Positions 1 to 8,465 of a stretch of DNA of 64,000 nt are shown here, one piece after another. Position 1 is the stretch's first letter. Every line of letters starts with the position of its first letter. The stretch is taken from assembly GCF_014649835.1 (NCBI RefSeq), contig NZ_BMTU01000006.1, positions 310,001 through 374,000 of the forward strand, written 5' to 3'. Both the position numbers and the translations under genes were made by a program. The notes under the pieces are model-generated. The model saw nothing but the letters and a program-made list of their open reading frames with translations, was not told where the DNA came from and did no database searches. This stretch comes from Streptomyces pilosus. GTDB lineage: Bacteria; Actinomycetota; Actinomycetes; Streptomycetales; Streptomycetaceae.

Positions 1-1
1 G

Positions 2-64
2 CGGATGACCTCGTACACCGACGAGGACACCCGCTTCCTGGCACTGGCCGTGCGCGCGGACTGA
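2..64 (+). CDS. C-terminal end of a truncated gene, product unknown
   Basis: An open frame enters from the left edge and ends at a TGA at 62-64. The last residues read MTSYTDEDTRFLALAVRAD, and the codon use (G/C at third positions) is that of a real Streptomyces gene. Only about 20 residues are visible, which is too few to assign a family. Its stop codon lies inside the left arm of the terminator hairpin it shares with the convergent gene. Confidence 0.5.
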   Translation, partial: RMTSYTDEDTRFLALAVRAD

Positions 65-90
65 CCGCCCGGCGCGGGCCGGGCGGTCAG
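61..90. terminator. Bidirectional hairpin overlapping two convergent stop codons
   Basis: A perfect 13-bp stem (61-73 with 78-90) with a 4-nt loop. The stop codons of the truncated left-edge gene (62-64) and of the convergent gene (87-89) both sit inside the stem. There is no U-tract, as is usual for Streptomyces terminators. Placement between convergent genes supports bidirectional termination. Confidence 0.75.
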
Positions 91-968
91 TCCGGGTGCC
101 GTACCGGGCAACCACGCAGTCCCGGTACGGGACTGGTGCCGAGGTCCGCCGGCCGGTAGCCGTCGGGGTAGCTCCGGATCTCCCGGTTCTGCCGGGCGAA
201 GTGCGGGGCGCTGCGGGGCGGCAGCAGCCGGACCGCGCGGCCCCTCAGCCGAACCGCGCGGCGCACCCACGCGCGCGTGGCCGCACTCGGCGGGGTGTAG
301 CGGAAGGCGCGCAGCAGCGGCTCGTCGAGCAGGGCGAGCGTGGCCGTGCGCAGCGCGGGGGCGAGCGGGCGCGGGTACCAGGAGGCCATGAGGTCGAGGG
401 TGGCGTCCGAGACCCGCCGTGCGTCCTCGTCCCAGCCGAAGTGGGCTTCCTCGTAGGCGTCCAGGCAGCTCTCGAACTCCTCGTAGGAGCCGGGGATGTC
501 ACTGATGCCCATGTGGCGGCCCAGGGTCCGGTAGTGGACGGCACTCGCCACGATCTCGTGCCGCGACAGCCGGCGCCATCCATAGCTGTCGATCCAGCGC
601 CGGGGCATCACCACGAACGTGCAGAGCACGTAGCGCATGTCGTCGTCGGCGATGTCGTAGGCGTGGTGCATCTGGTTGATGCGGCGGATCGCGGTCCTGG
701 CCCGGGGGTCGGCGAATCCGTGCTCCACGACGGCGTCCAGCAGGAGCGCGGTGTCGTCGTAGCGTTTCTGGGAGCGGTCGGTGAGCTCTCCCGTCGCGGC
801 GAGCAGCCGGCCGATCCGGGGCACGGCGTAGGTGCGGTAGAGGGCCAGTTCGAGGGCCCGGGTGTGGTCCCAGGGGAACTCGTAGGCCGAGCTGAGCCGG
901 TAGATCTCCGTGGCCTCCCGGTAGGGGTCCATCCGCCGGATCCGTTCCAGCCGTTCGAAGCGCCGCAC
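87..968 (-). CDS. Oxygenase MpaB family (DUF2236) protein
   Basis: 293 aa from a GTG start at 968, preceded by a purine-rich AAGGGGG ribosome site. The sequence (YEFPWDHTRALELALYRTYA near residue 30, then YDDTALLLDAVVEHG, MHHAYDI, and LGRHMGISDIPGSYEEF) matches the DUF2236/MpaB family as I know it. These are helical, heme- or metal-associated proteins related to latex-clearing oxygenase and mostly uncharacterised. The His-rich MHHAYDI stretch is a plausible ligand site. No signal peptide or membrane segment is seen. The gene stands alone, convergent to the left-edge gene, so substrate and pathway cannot be inferred from context. Confidence 0.75.
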   Translation of the reverse strand: MRRFERLERIRRMDPYREATEIYRLSSAYEFPWDHTRALELALYRTYAVPRIGRLLAATGELTDRSQKRYDDTALLLDAVVEHGFADPRARTAIRRINQMHHAYDIADDDMRYVLCTFVVMPRRWIDSYGWRRLSRHEIVASAVHYRTLGRHMGISDIPGSYEEFESCLDAYEEAHFGWDEDARRVSDATLDLMASWYPRPLAPALRTATLALLDEPLLRAFRYTPPSAATRAWVRRAVRLRGRAVRLLPPRSAPHFARQNREIRSYPDGYRPADLGTSPVPGLRGCPVRHPD

Positions 969-1243
969 CGTGCCGCCCCCTTCTGCCGTCGGAGCCCCAA
1001 CTCTACGTTGCGCAGCAGGAGATGCACGTTCGGTGAGGGCGACGGAGCGGGGGAAGGGTGGACCGCATGTGGGAAAGGGCCCGTGGGATCGGCAGCGGGA
1101 CTCGCGCGGGAGCGGAACCGGTCCCCGGGGCGGTCACGCGGACGCTGCCGGGCCTCCCGGCCGCCTGACCCGCCCGCCGGCGCGTGGCCGATTCGCCCCC
1201 GTCCGGCCGGGAATCCGCAGCTCCGGGCGTGGCTGCGGGGGTC

Positions 1244-1271
1244 GTGACAAGGGGCTCGGCGTCGGCATATG
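1244..1271 (+). promoter_or_regulatory. Candidate promoter in a 340-bp gene-free stretch (969-1308)
   Basis: The stretch between the divergent genes at 968 and 1309 holds no credible ORF. A GTGACA (1244-1249) and a CATATG (1266-1271) lie 16 bp apart and about 40 bp before the downstream ATG, so they could be -35 and -10 boxes. I see no other strong signal here. The match is modest and by eye. Confidence 0.3.
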
Positions 1272-1308
1272 GTGCGCGCCGACGGAACGAAGCGATGGGG
1301 AGGCTGGG

Positions 1309-2184
1309 ATGGCCGGGACGGACGAGGAAGCCGTCGCCGCCGCGGACGATGCGCTCTACGTGCTGACGGCGGCGTTGCTGACGCCGGCGAAGTTTCCGAG
1401 CGTGCTGGGCGACGACTATCCGGAGGCGTGCGCGGCGCTCGGCCTTCCGCCGGTCGCGGACGGCTACGGGCTGGTGCTCGGCCAGGACGGCGCGGGCGCC
1501 CGGTGGACCGTGGTCGTCGACGACGTCTCGCTGGTCGCCGTCGCGATCGCGTCGTGGGACTGCGGCATGGAGCACGACCTGTCCCCGGACGAGCGCACGG
1601 TCGTCACCGCGCTGCCCGGCTGGCCCCTCGCGGTCGCCGTGGCGGCGCCGGACGTGCCCGCGCCGCACGATCCCGGCCCCGACGTCGTGGACGGTCCCGC
1701 GCTGACCCCGCCGGACGCCGAGGTGTGGGGTCCGGCGCAGCGCCGGCTGGGCGCGGACGAGATCGCGCTCCAGTGGGCGACCTGGCGGGAACAGGTCGAC
1801 GACACGGCGTTCCCGGTGGCGGGGGCGGCCGGTGGCCCGGGCGGCTCCGCGGAGGGTGCGGGGCGGGACGGGGAGGGCGCGCCGGGCGGGGAACCGGCCG
1901 CGCAGCCGCCGGGCGGTCACCGCGGGATCCGGCGGGTGCTGGCCGAGGCGCGTGCCTACGTCGACTCGCCGCCGCCGCTCGGCCGGGTCCGCTCGTCCTT
2001 CGCTCCCGGCGGTGCCCGCACCCTGCGCGCCGACGGGCCCGGATGGTCGCTGGTGGCCCGGACGGACGACATCGCGTTCGTGCTGCTCGACGACGAGCCC
2101 GGCGAGGTTCTCCCGGTGGGCCGCGGGCCGGAGCTGCCGGGTCTGCTCGAGGCGCTCGACCAGATGGCCGTACGCCCACTCTGA
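1309..2184 (+). CDS. Hypothetical protein, two homologous-looking halves joined by a Gly-rich linker
   Basis: 291 aa from the ATG at 1309, chosen because GGGGAGG at 1297-1303 gives a good ribosome site. I do not recognise the family. The N-terminal half (about residues 1-165) is acidic and alternates hydrophobic segments (GLVLGQDG, WTVVVDDVSLVAVAIASWD). A flexible Gly/Ala/Glu linker (about 170-210) is followed by a C-terminal region with a similar pattern (GWSLVARTDDIAFVLLDDE). The two parts look alike, which may mean an internal duplication. No signal peptide, membrane segment or catalytic motif is visible, so it is probably cytoplasmic. Confidence 0.7.
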   Translation: MAGTDEEAVAAADDALYVLTAALLTPAKFPSVLGDDYPEACAALGLPPVADGYGLVLGQDGAGARWTVVVDDVSLVAVAIASWDCGMEHDLSPDERTVVTALPGWPLAVAVAAPDVPAPHDPGPDVVDGPALTPPDAEVWGPAQRRLGADEIALQWATWREQVDDTAFPVAGAAGGPGGSAEGAGRDGEGAPGGEPAAQPPGGHRGIRRVLAEARAYVDSPPPLGRVRSSFAPGGARTLRADGPGWSLVARTDDIAFVLLDDEPGEVLPVGRGPELPGLLEALDQMAVRPL

Positions 2185-2288
2185 GCAGGCGCGGCCATCG
2201 GCGGGGGCAGGCATGGTGGACGTCAGCGTGTACTGCGGCCCCCATGTGCGGGGCGTGGTCCCGAGGGACGCCGGCCCGTCGACGAGGG

Positions 2289-2303
2289 CGAGGCCGGGCC
2301 TCG
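2289..2303. repeat. 15-nt palindrome between genes
   Basis: CGAGGCC-G-GGCCTCG is a perfect inverted repeat in the 188-bp gap between the unknown gene ending at 2184 and the secreted hydrolase starting at 2373. The single-base centre is too short for a good hairpin, so it could be a protein site or a weak terminator. Nothing decides between these. Confidence 0.35.
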
Positions 2304-2372
2304 GCGCGGGGCACGTCCGTGACCGCCACACCGCTGACCGCTGATCGCTGACCGTCCCCTCCGGAGGCCGTC

Positions 2373-3770
2373 GTGCGCCCCTCCCGTCGCGTTCCGCAGC
2401 TCACTGCCGCCCTGACCGCGGCGGCCCTGGCCGCGACCGCCTTCGCCGCCCCGGCTGCGGCCGGGACGGCCGGGGACGGGCCCTGTGCGAGCCGGGGTCC
2501 GGTGACCGTGCCCGGCGCCGCCCGTCAGCGCAGTGTGTGTCTGGCCGATCTGACCACCGCGGGCCTGGCCGGCACCCCGTACACCGACATGGCCGATCAG
2601 GCGGGCATCACCGCGGCGGCCACCCGTTCGCCGTCCGGTGTCCCCGGCAGGCAGATCGACGGCTACTTCCCCGACTCCTCCCGCTTCAACGACACGCACG
2701 GCTGGGCGCACGACGCGCAGTTCGTGATCCGCCTGCCCGACCGGTGGAACGGCGGGCTGGTGGTCACCGGCGCCCCCGGCAACCGCAGGCAGTACGCGAC
2801 CGACAAGGCGATCTCCGACCAGGTACTGGCGCGCGGCTACGCCTACGCGGCGACCGACAAGGGCAACAGCGGCGTCGACTTCCACCTCGACGGCGACCGG
2901 CCCGGCGACGCGGTCGCCGAGTGGAACACGCGGACCACTCAGCTCACCCGGGCCGCACGACACGCCGTGGCGCAGCACTACGGGCACGCCCCGCGCCGCA
3001 CGTACATCACGGGTGTCTCCAACGGCGGCTATCTGACGCGCTGGCAGCTGGAGAACCACCCGGAGCTGTACGACGGCGGAGTGGACTGGGAGGGCACCCT
3101 CTGGGCCGCCCGGGGCCGTCAGCCGCTGACCGCCCTGCCGGTGGCGGTGGGCTGGGCGCTCGGCAGGGCCACCGACGAGGACATGTACGCGGCGGGCTTC
3201 GCCCGCGGATCCGAGTTCCTGTGGCCGTACCACGCGAAGGTCCATTGGGGCGTCACGCAGAAGATCTACCGCGCCGAGTTCGACCCCGCCTACGATCCGG
3301 ACTGCCCCGGGCCCTCCGCGGGGTCGACACCGGAACAGGTCCTCGCGCCGTGCCCCTCCGACGCCTCCTACGACTACGCCTCGCGGCCCGCCTCCGTGCA
3401 CCGTGCCGTGGGCCGGGTGGCGCTCACCGGCCGGATCGGCCGCCCCCTGATCACGCTGCACGGCGATCTGGACGCGCTGCTGCCCAAGGCCGTCGGCTCG
3501 GACGTGTACGACGGCATGGTCGAGGCGCACGGGCTGGGACGGCTGCACCGCTCCTACACGGTGCGCGGCGGCACGCACGTCGACGGCCTGTACGACAGCC
3601 ATCCGGACCGGCTGCGGCCGATTCTGCCCTGCTACCGCTCGGCGTTCGACGCGCTGGTCGCCTGGGTGGAGCGCGGAGTCGCGCCGCCCGCGGACCGGAC
3701 CGTGGAGCGGCCCGCGGACGGCGACGTGGTCGATTCCTGCGCGCTGGACCCCGCCGGGGCGGCGGCGTGA
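2373..3770 (+). CDS. Secreted alpha/beta-hydrolase, tannase/feruloyl-esterase-like
   Basis: 465 aa from a GTG with GGAGG at 2363-2367. An N-terminal Sec-type signal (basic MRPSRR, then an Ala/Leu-rich core ending AAPAAA near residue 30) predicts export. The nucleophile elbow GVSNGG puts the catalytic Ser at 216. HGDLDALLP supplies a candidate Asp and GGTHVDG a candidate His, completing a triad in the right order. Cys pairs near both ends may form disulfides in the secreted protein. The fold resembles tannase/feruloyl esterases and 3-hydroxybutyrate-oligomer hydrolases. The substrate is not determined by the sequence, and the gene is monocistronic. Confidence 0.7.
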   Translation: MRPSRRVPQLTAALTAAALAATAFAAPAAAGTAGDGPCASRGPVTVPGAARQRSVCLADLTTAGLAGTPYTDMADQAGITAAATRSPSGVPGRQIDGYFPDSSRFNDTHGWAHDAQFVIRLPDRWNGGLVVTGAPGNRRQYATDKAISDQVLARGYAYAATDKGNSGVDFHLDGDRPGDAVAEWNTRTTQLTRAARHAVAQHYGHAPRRTYITGVSNGGYLTRWQLENHPELYDGGVDWEGTLWAARGRQPLTALPVAVGWALGRATDEDMYAAGFARGSEFLWPYHAKVHWGVTQKIYRAEFDPAYDPDCPGPSAGSTPEQVLAPCPSDASYDYASRPASVHRAVGRVALTGRIGRPLITLHGDLDALLPKAVGSDVYDGMVEAHGLGRLHRSYTVRGGTHVDGLYDSHPDRLRPILPCYRSAFDALVAWVERGVAPPADRTVERPADGDVVDSCALDPAGAAA

Positions 3771-3777
3771 CAGCGCC

Positions 3778-3960
3778 TCAGCGGCCCAGCTCCTTGCGCG
3801 ACACGCGGCGCAGCCTGCGCCGCTGAGCGGGGTCGAGGGCGAGATAGGCGGCGGCCGGAACTCCCAGGACTATCAGGAGCGCGGCCCACCAGGGCAGCCA
3901 GATGAGCAGGATGAGCCCGGCCGCCACACCTCCCGCGGCGATCTTGGCGTTGTTCGACAT
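3778..3960 (-). CDS. Small two-helix membrane protein
   Basis: 60 aa from the ATG at 3960, chosen over an upstream in-frame start because AAGGAGG sits 8 nt before it. The protein has two closely spaced hydrophobic stretches (AAGGVAAGLILLIWLPWWAA and LLIVLGVPAAAYLAL) with a tight turn, then an Arg-rich tail (QRRRLRRVSRKELGR), which predicts a cytoplasmic C-terminus. No family function is known to me. It converges on the secreted hydrolase with a 7-bp gap and is monocistronic. Confidence 0.75.
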   Translation of the reverse strand: MSNNAKIAAGGVAAGLILLIWLPWWAALLIVLGVPAAAYLALDPAQRRRLRRVSRKELGR

Positions 3961-4205
3961 GGATGTCGCCTCCTTCGCGGCCACTGCCGCTCTCTGTCGT
4001 GAAAACGGGCCCGCCCCGCCGGCGGTTCCGGACCGCGACCCTGAGACGCCCCTGAGGTGCGACCCCTAAGGTGTGTCCGCGCCCGTGGGGCCCTTCGGCG
4101 GAAGGCCACGACGCGCCTCCATGGTGACCCGGATCACAGGACATTCCTACCCGGTCGCCGCCATTCCCGCGGTACCCTCGGCCGCTCCGGCTTCACTAGT
4201 CAAGT

Positions 4206-7181
4206 TTGAGGACTTCCGACATCGCTGCGTCGACGACTCTCCCCGCACTCTCCTCCGTCTCTTCCGCCTCTTCCGTCTTCTCCACCTCCTCCGCCTCCTC
4301 CGTCTCTCCCGCGCTCACCCACTGCCCTGCCGTCTTCGTGCCCGGTGACCCCGCCCGCACGGGCCGGATCGCGTTCTGGCGGCCCGACGGCGAGGCCCCG
4401 CCGTCCGCCGGCCCGGTGCCGACCGAGGACCTGACCGTCGTCGTGCCGGCGGATGACGGGGTCGAGACGGTGCGCGTCCCGGCCGTGGTGCTGCCCGTGG
4501 GGGCCGCTCTGCCCGTCCTGGCGCGGGCGCGGACCGACGCCGAGAGCCACCGGGCCGCCCGCTTCTGGGGCGCCGCCGCCCTGCACGCCCTGCGACTGGT
4601 GGCGCGCGGCCTGCTGCTGCCCGGCCTCTCCCCCGCCGACCACGACGCCTGGCGCGTGGGCCCGCTGGACGCCGCGGACGTCGACGCGGTCCGCCGGCTC
4701 GCCGCCGCGATGCCCCCCGAGGCGCATGCCGTGCCGCTGGACGGCGGCGCGGCCCCGAGGCTGCCCGACCCCGAACAGGTGCTGCGCGCCTTCCTCGACG
4801 CCGTCGCCGACACGCTCCCCCGGTCCCCCGCCGCCCGCCTGGTGAGCGGTACCGCGGCCTTCGCGGTGCCGGAGCCGCAGCGGCTGCCCGGGCTGCGGGC
4901 CTGGGCCGCCGACGTCGCCGCGGGCCACGACGCGGGCGTACGGCTGTCGCTGCGGATCGAGGTGCGCGGGCTGACCGACCCGGCCGACGACGTGTCCGCG
5001 GGTGCACCGGACGCCCTCTCCGACGACGCGTGCGACACGGCGGGCGTGTCGTTCCGCGCCGTCCTGCAGATGCACGGGGTGAGCGATCCCGCCCTGGTCG
5101 CGGACGCCGCCGACGTCTGGTCCGGGCGCGCGGACGCGGCCTTCGGCCCCGCCGCCCGGGTGGACGCCCTGCTCGCGCTGCGCCGCGCGGCCCGTGCCTG
5201 GGCCCCGCTGGCGCCCCTGCTGTCGGCGAGCGTGCCGGACGCGGTCGACCTGGCGGAGGAGGAGATCGCCGAACTCCTCGGCGAGGGCGGCCGGGCGCTG
5301 GCCGGTTCGGGTGTCGACGTGCACTGGCCCAGGGAACTCGTCCGCGAGCTCACCACCCGCGCCGAGATCGGTCCCCGCGACGACGACCGGCCGGGGCCCG
5401 CCGGGGCCGGACCCACGGCGGGACCGTCCTCCCTGTCCGCCGACCGGCTGCTCGCCTTCGACTGGTTCTTCGCCGTCGGCGACCGGCGTCTCACCCGCGA
5501 GGAACTGGACCGGCTGGCCGAGCAGAACCGCCCCCTGGTGCGGCTGCGCGACCAGTGGGTCCTCGTCGACCCCCGGGAACTCGCCCGGGCCCGCGCCCGC
5601 CGGAGCGCCGGGATCACCCCGGTCGACGCGCTCGGCGCCGCGCTCACGGGCTCCGTGGACGTCGACGGCGGCCGGGTCGAGGTACTGCCCACCGGGTGGC
5701 TGGCGGCCCTGCGGGACCGGCTGGCGGACCCCGAGGCCCAGGAGCCGGTCCCCCAGCCCGCCGCCCTGGCCGCCACCCTGCGGGACTACCAGCGGCGCGG
5801 GCTGAACTGGCTGGCCCGCATGACCTCCCTGGGCCTGGGCTGCTGCCTCGCCGACGACATGGGCCTGGGCAAGACGATCACGCTCATCGCGCTACACCTG
5901 CACCGCCGGACCGACCCCGCGTCGGCGGGCCCCACCCTCGTGGTCTGCCCGACCTCGCTGATGGGCAACTGGCAGCGGGAGATCGAACGGTTCGCGCCGG
6001 GCACCCCGGTGCGCCGCTTCCACGGGGCCCGGCGGTCGCTGGACGGACTCGCCGACGACGAGGTCGTCCTCACCACGTACGGCACGATGCGGCTGGACAC
6101 CGCCCGGCTGGCCGGGGTGCCGTGGGGCCTGGTGGTCGCCGACGAGGCCCAGCACGTGAAGAACCCCTACTCGTCGACGGCCCGGCAACTGCGCTCCATC
6201 GGCGCGGGCGCGCGCGTGGCACTCACCGGTACGCCGGTGGAGAACAACCTGTCGGAGCTGTGGGCGATCCTCGACTGGACGACGCCCGGACTGCTGGGCC
6301 GGCTCGGCACGTTCCGGACGCGGTACGCGGACGCCGTCGAGGGCGGACAGGACCCCGCCGCCGCGGAACGGCTGGCCCGGCTGGTGCGGCCGTTCCTGCT
6401 GCGCCGCCGCAAGTCGGACCCGGGGATCGCGCCCGAGCTGCCGCCGAAGACGGAGACCGACCACGCCGTGTCGCTCACCCAGGAGCAGACGGCGCTGTAC
6501 GAGGCCGTGGTGCGGGAGGCGCTGGCCGAGATCTCGGGCGCCGACAGCATGGCGCGTCGCGGGATGATCGTGAAGCTGCTGACCGGCCTGAAGCAGATCT
6601 GCAACCACCCGGCGCAGTTCCTCAAGGAGGAGCGGCCGGTGGTCGCCGGGCGCTCGGGGAAGCTGGAGCTGTTGGACGAACTCCTCGACACGGCGCTCTC
6701 CGAGCGGGCGGCCGTCCTGGTGTTCACGCAGTACGTGGGGATGGCCCGGCTGCTGGAGCGGCATCTGGCCGCGCGGGGTGTGGCGACGCAGTTCCTGCAC
6801 GGCGGCACGCCGGTCGCCGAACGCGAGGCCATGGTGCGCCGCTTCCAGGAGGGCGCCGTGCCGGTGTTCCTGCTGTCGCTGAAGGCGGCGGGCACCGGGC
6901 TGAACCTGACCCGTGCGGAGCATGTCGTGCACTACGACCGCTGGTGGAACCCGGCGGTCGAGGCGCAGGCGACGGACCGTGCGTACCGCATCGGCCAGAC
7001 CCGGCCGGTGCAGGTCCACCGGATCGTCGCCGAGGGCACCATCGAGGACCGCATCGCCGAGCTGCTGGTGCGCAAGCGGGAGCTGGCTGACGCGGTGCTC
7101 GGCTCCGGCGAGACGGCGCTCACCGAACTGACGGACGCCGAGCTGGCGGACCTGGTCGAACTGCGGGGGGACCTCCGATGA
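4206..7181 (+). CDS. SNF2/SWI2-family DEAD/DEAH-box helicase
   Basis: 991 aa SF2 ATPase that probably remodels protein-DNA or nucleic-acid structures using ATP. An N-terminal accessory region (about 30-500) is followed by the SNF2 motor. Walker A DDMGLGKTIT lies near residue 548, the DEAQH box near 644, and the helicase C lobe from about 830 with WWNPAVEAQATDRAYRIGQ at about 910. The start is uncertain: an in-frame TAG at 4197 leaves only the TTG at 4206 before conserved sequence begins, and there is no Shine-Dalgarno. The first 35 residues are Ser-rich low complexity. The gene overlaps the SWIM gene by ATGA, so the two products are probably made together. Confidence 0.9.
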   Translation: MRTSDIAASTTLPALSSVSSASSVFSTSSASSVSPALTHCPAVFVPGDPARTGRIAFWRPDGEAPPSAGPVPTEDLTVVVPADDGVETVRVPAVVLPVGAALPVLARARTDAESHRAARFWGAAALHALRLVARGLLLPGLSPADHDAWRVGPLDAADVDAVRRLAAAMPPEAHAVPLDGGAAPRLPDPEQVLRAFLDAVADTLPRSPAARLVSGTAAFAVPEPQRLPGLRAWAADVAAGHDAGVRLSLRIEVRGLTDPADDVSAGAPDALSDDACDTAGVSFRAVLQMHGVSDPALVADAADVWSGRADAAFGPAARVDALLALRRAARAWAPLAPLLSASVPDAVDLAEEEIAELLGEGGRALAGSGVDVHWPRELVRELTTRAEIGPRDDDRPGPAGAGPTAGPSSLSADRLLAFDWFFAVGDRRLTREELDRLAEQNRPLVRLRDQWVLVDPRELARARARRSAGITPVDALGAALTGSVDVDGGRVEVLPTGWLAALRDRLADPEAQEPVPQPAALAATLRDYQRRGLNWLARMTSLGLGCCLADDMGLGKTITLIALHLHRRTDPASAGPTLVVCPTSLMGNWQREIERFAPGTPVRRFHGARRSLDGLADDEVVLTTYGTMRLDTARLAGVPWGLVVADEAQHVKNPYSSTARQLRSIGAGARVALTGTPVENNLSELWAILDWTTPGLLGRLGTFRTRYADAVEGGQDPAAAERLARLVRPFLLRRRKSDPGIAPELPPKTETDHAVSLTQEQTALYEAVVREALAEISGADSMARRGMIVKLLTGLKQICNHPAQFLKEERPVVAGRSGKLELLDELLDTALSERAAVLVFTQYVGMARLLERHLAARGVATQFLHGGTPVAEREAMVRRFQEGAVPVFLLSLKAAGTGLNLTRAEHVVHYDRWWNPAVEAQATDRAYRIGQTRPVQVHRIVAEGTIEDRIAELLVRKRELADAVLGSGETALTELTDAELADLVELRGDLR
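4232..4312. repeat. Pyrimidine-rich low-complexity tract at the helicase 5' end
   Basis: About 80 bases made almost entirely of C and T with imperfect 9-bp repeats of the CCTCTTCCG / CCTCCTCCG type. They encode the Ser-rich N-terminus of the helicase. The strand asymmetry stands out from all surrounding sequence. It could expand or contract by slippage or adopt unusual DNA structure. Confidence 0.6.
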
Positions 7182-8446
7182 ACGCCTACGACGACGGGGC
7201 AGACGTGGAGCGCACCTTCGCGGCGCTGCCGCCCGCGCAGGGCCGGGGGTTCGCGCGGACCTGGTGGGGCCGGACCTGGCTGACGGCGCTGGAGGGCACG
7301 GCACTGGACACCCAGCAGCTCAAGTCCGGCCGCAGGCTCGCCCGTGCGGGTGCGGTCGGCGCGGTGTCGGTGCGTCCCGGCCGCATCACGGCGGTCGTCC
7401 AGGACCGGGACCGCACGCCGCACCGGGCCGACGTCCTGTTGCAGGAGCTGTCCGGGGAGCAGTGGGACCGGTTCCTGGACATGACGGCGGAGCGAGCCGG
7501 TCATGTCGCGGCGCTCCTGGACCGGGAGATGCCCACGCACCTGGTCGAGGACGCCGAGCTGGCCGGCGTCGAACTGCTGCCGGGCCTGGGCGATCTGGAA
7601 CCGGAGTGCGGCTGCGGGGCCTGGGACCACTGCGCTCACACGGCGGCGCTGTGCTACCAGGTGGCCCGGCTGCTGGACCAGGACCCGTTCGTCCTGCTGC
7701 TGATGCGGGGACGGGACGAACGCGCCCTGCTGGAGGCGCTCCACGCGCGCGGCGACGCGTCCGCCGGGCGGAGCGCGAGCGGCGCGGAGGGTGTGGACGC
7801 GGCCGAGGCCTACGCGGCCGGAGACATCCTGCCGTCGCTTCCCGGGCTGCCCGTACTGCCGCCGGAACCCGGGACTCCGCCGTCGCTCGACACCGAGACC
7901 GGGCCCGCGGCGGGGATCGACGCGTCCGCGCTCGGACACCTCGCCGCCCGGACCGCCGTGCGGGCCCACCTGCTCCTCGCGGAGGCGCTGCGGGACGGGC
8001 CGGGAGAGCGTGCCGCGGAGCCGGAGCCGTCGGTGGCCCGGGACGCGGTGCGGCTCGCCGCCGGTGAGCCCCCACGGGCGGTGGCGGACCGGCTCGCCGA
8101 GGGGTCGGGGCGCGGCCGGGAGGGGCTGGCCGTGGCGGTACGGGCCTGGCGGCACGGGGGCGGGGCGGCGCTGGCCGTGCTGGACGAGGAGTGGACGGTG
8201 CGGGGCGACAGCCTGGCGCGGGCGCGTGCCGCGCTGGAATCGGCCTGGGAGGCGGACGAACGGCCGGCGCTCAGGTCCCGGGCCAACCACTGGACGGTCG
8301 TCGACGCCCCCGTGCAGCTGCGTCTGGGCCGCGACGGCCGCTGGTGGCCGTACCGGAAGGAGCGCGGCCGCTGGGTCCCGGCGGGTGGCCCCGCCCAGGA
8401 CCCGGCGACCGCACTGGCCACGGCGGAGGGCGCAGGCGCGGAGTGA
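7178..8446 (+). CDS. SWIM zinc-finger protein, partner of the SNF2 helicase
   Basis: 422 aa. The ATG overlaps the helicase stop (ATGA), so translation is coupled. The SWIM signature CxCx(n)CxH is clear as CGCGAWDHCAHTAALCY at about residues 144-160, a zinc-chelating fold thought to bind DNA or protein. A conserved opening (GRGFARTWWGRTWLTALEGTALDTQQLKSGRRLARAG) precedes it, and the C-terminal half is Ala/Glu-rich. SWIM domains are known to be associated with SNF2 ATPases in bacteria, sometimes fused. Here they are separate but co-translated, so the likely role is targeting or regulating the helicase. No nuclease or methylase lies nearby. Confidence 0.85.
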   Translation: MNAYDDGADVERTFAALPPAQGRGFARTWWGRTWLTALEGTALDTQQLKSGRRLARAGAVGAVSVRPGRITAVVQDRDRTPHRADVLLQELSGEQWDRFLDMTAERAGHVAALLDREMPTHLVEDAELAGVELLPGLGDLEPECGCGAWDHCAHTAALCYQVARLLDQDPFVLLLMRGRDERALLEALHARGDASAGRSASGAEGVDAAEAYAAGDILPSLPGLPVLPPEPGTPPSLDTETGPAAGIDASALGHLAARTAVRAHLLLAEALRDGPGERAAEPEPSVARDAVRLAAGEPPRAVADRLAEGSGRGREGLAVAVRAWRHGGGAALAVLDEEWTVRGDSLARARAALESAWEADERPALRSRANHWTVVDAPVQLRLGRDGRWWPYRKERGRWVPAGGPAQDPATALATAEGAGAE

Positions 8447-8465
8447 TCGCCGGCCGCCCTCCCGG

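Noticed and set aside
1003..2331. Long minus-strand frame opposite the unknown 291-aa gene
   Set aside because: Arg/Pro-rich shadow composition; the plus-strand frame has a good ribosome site and typical codon bias.
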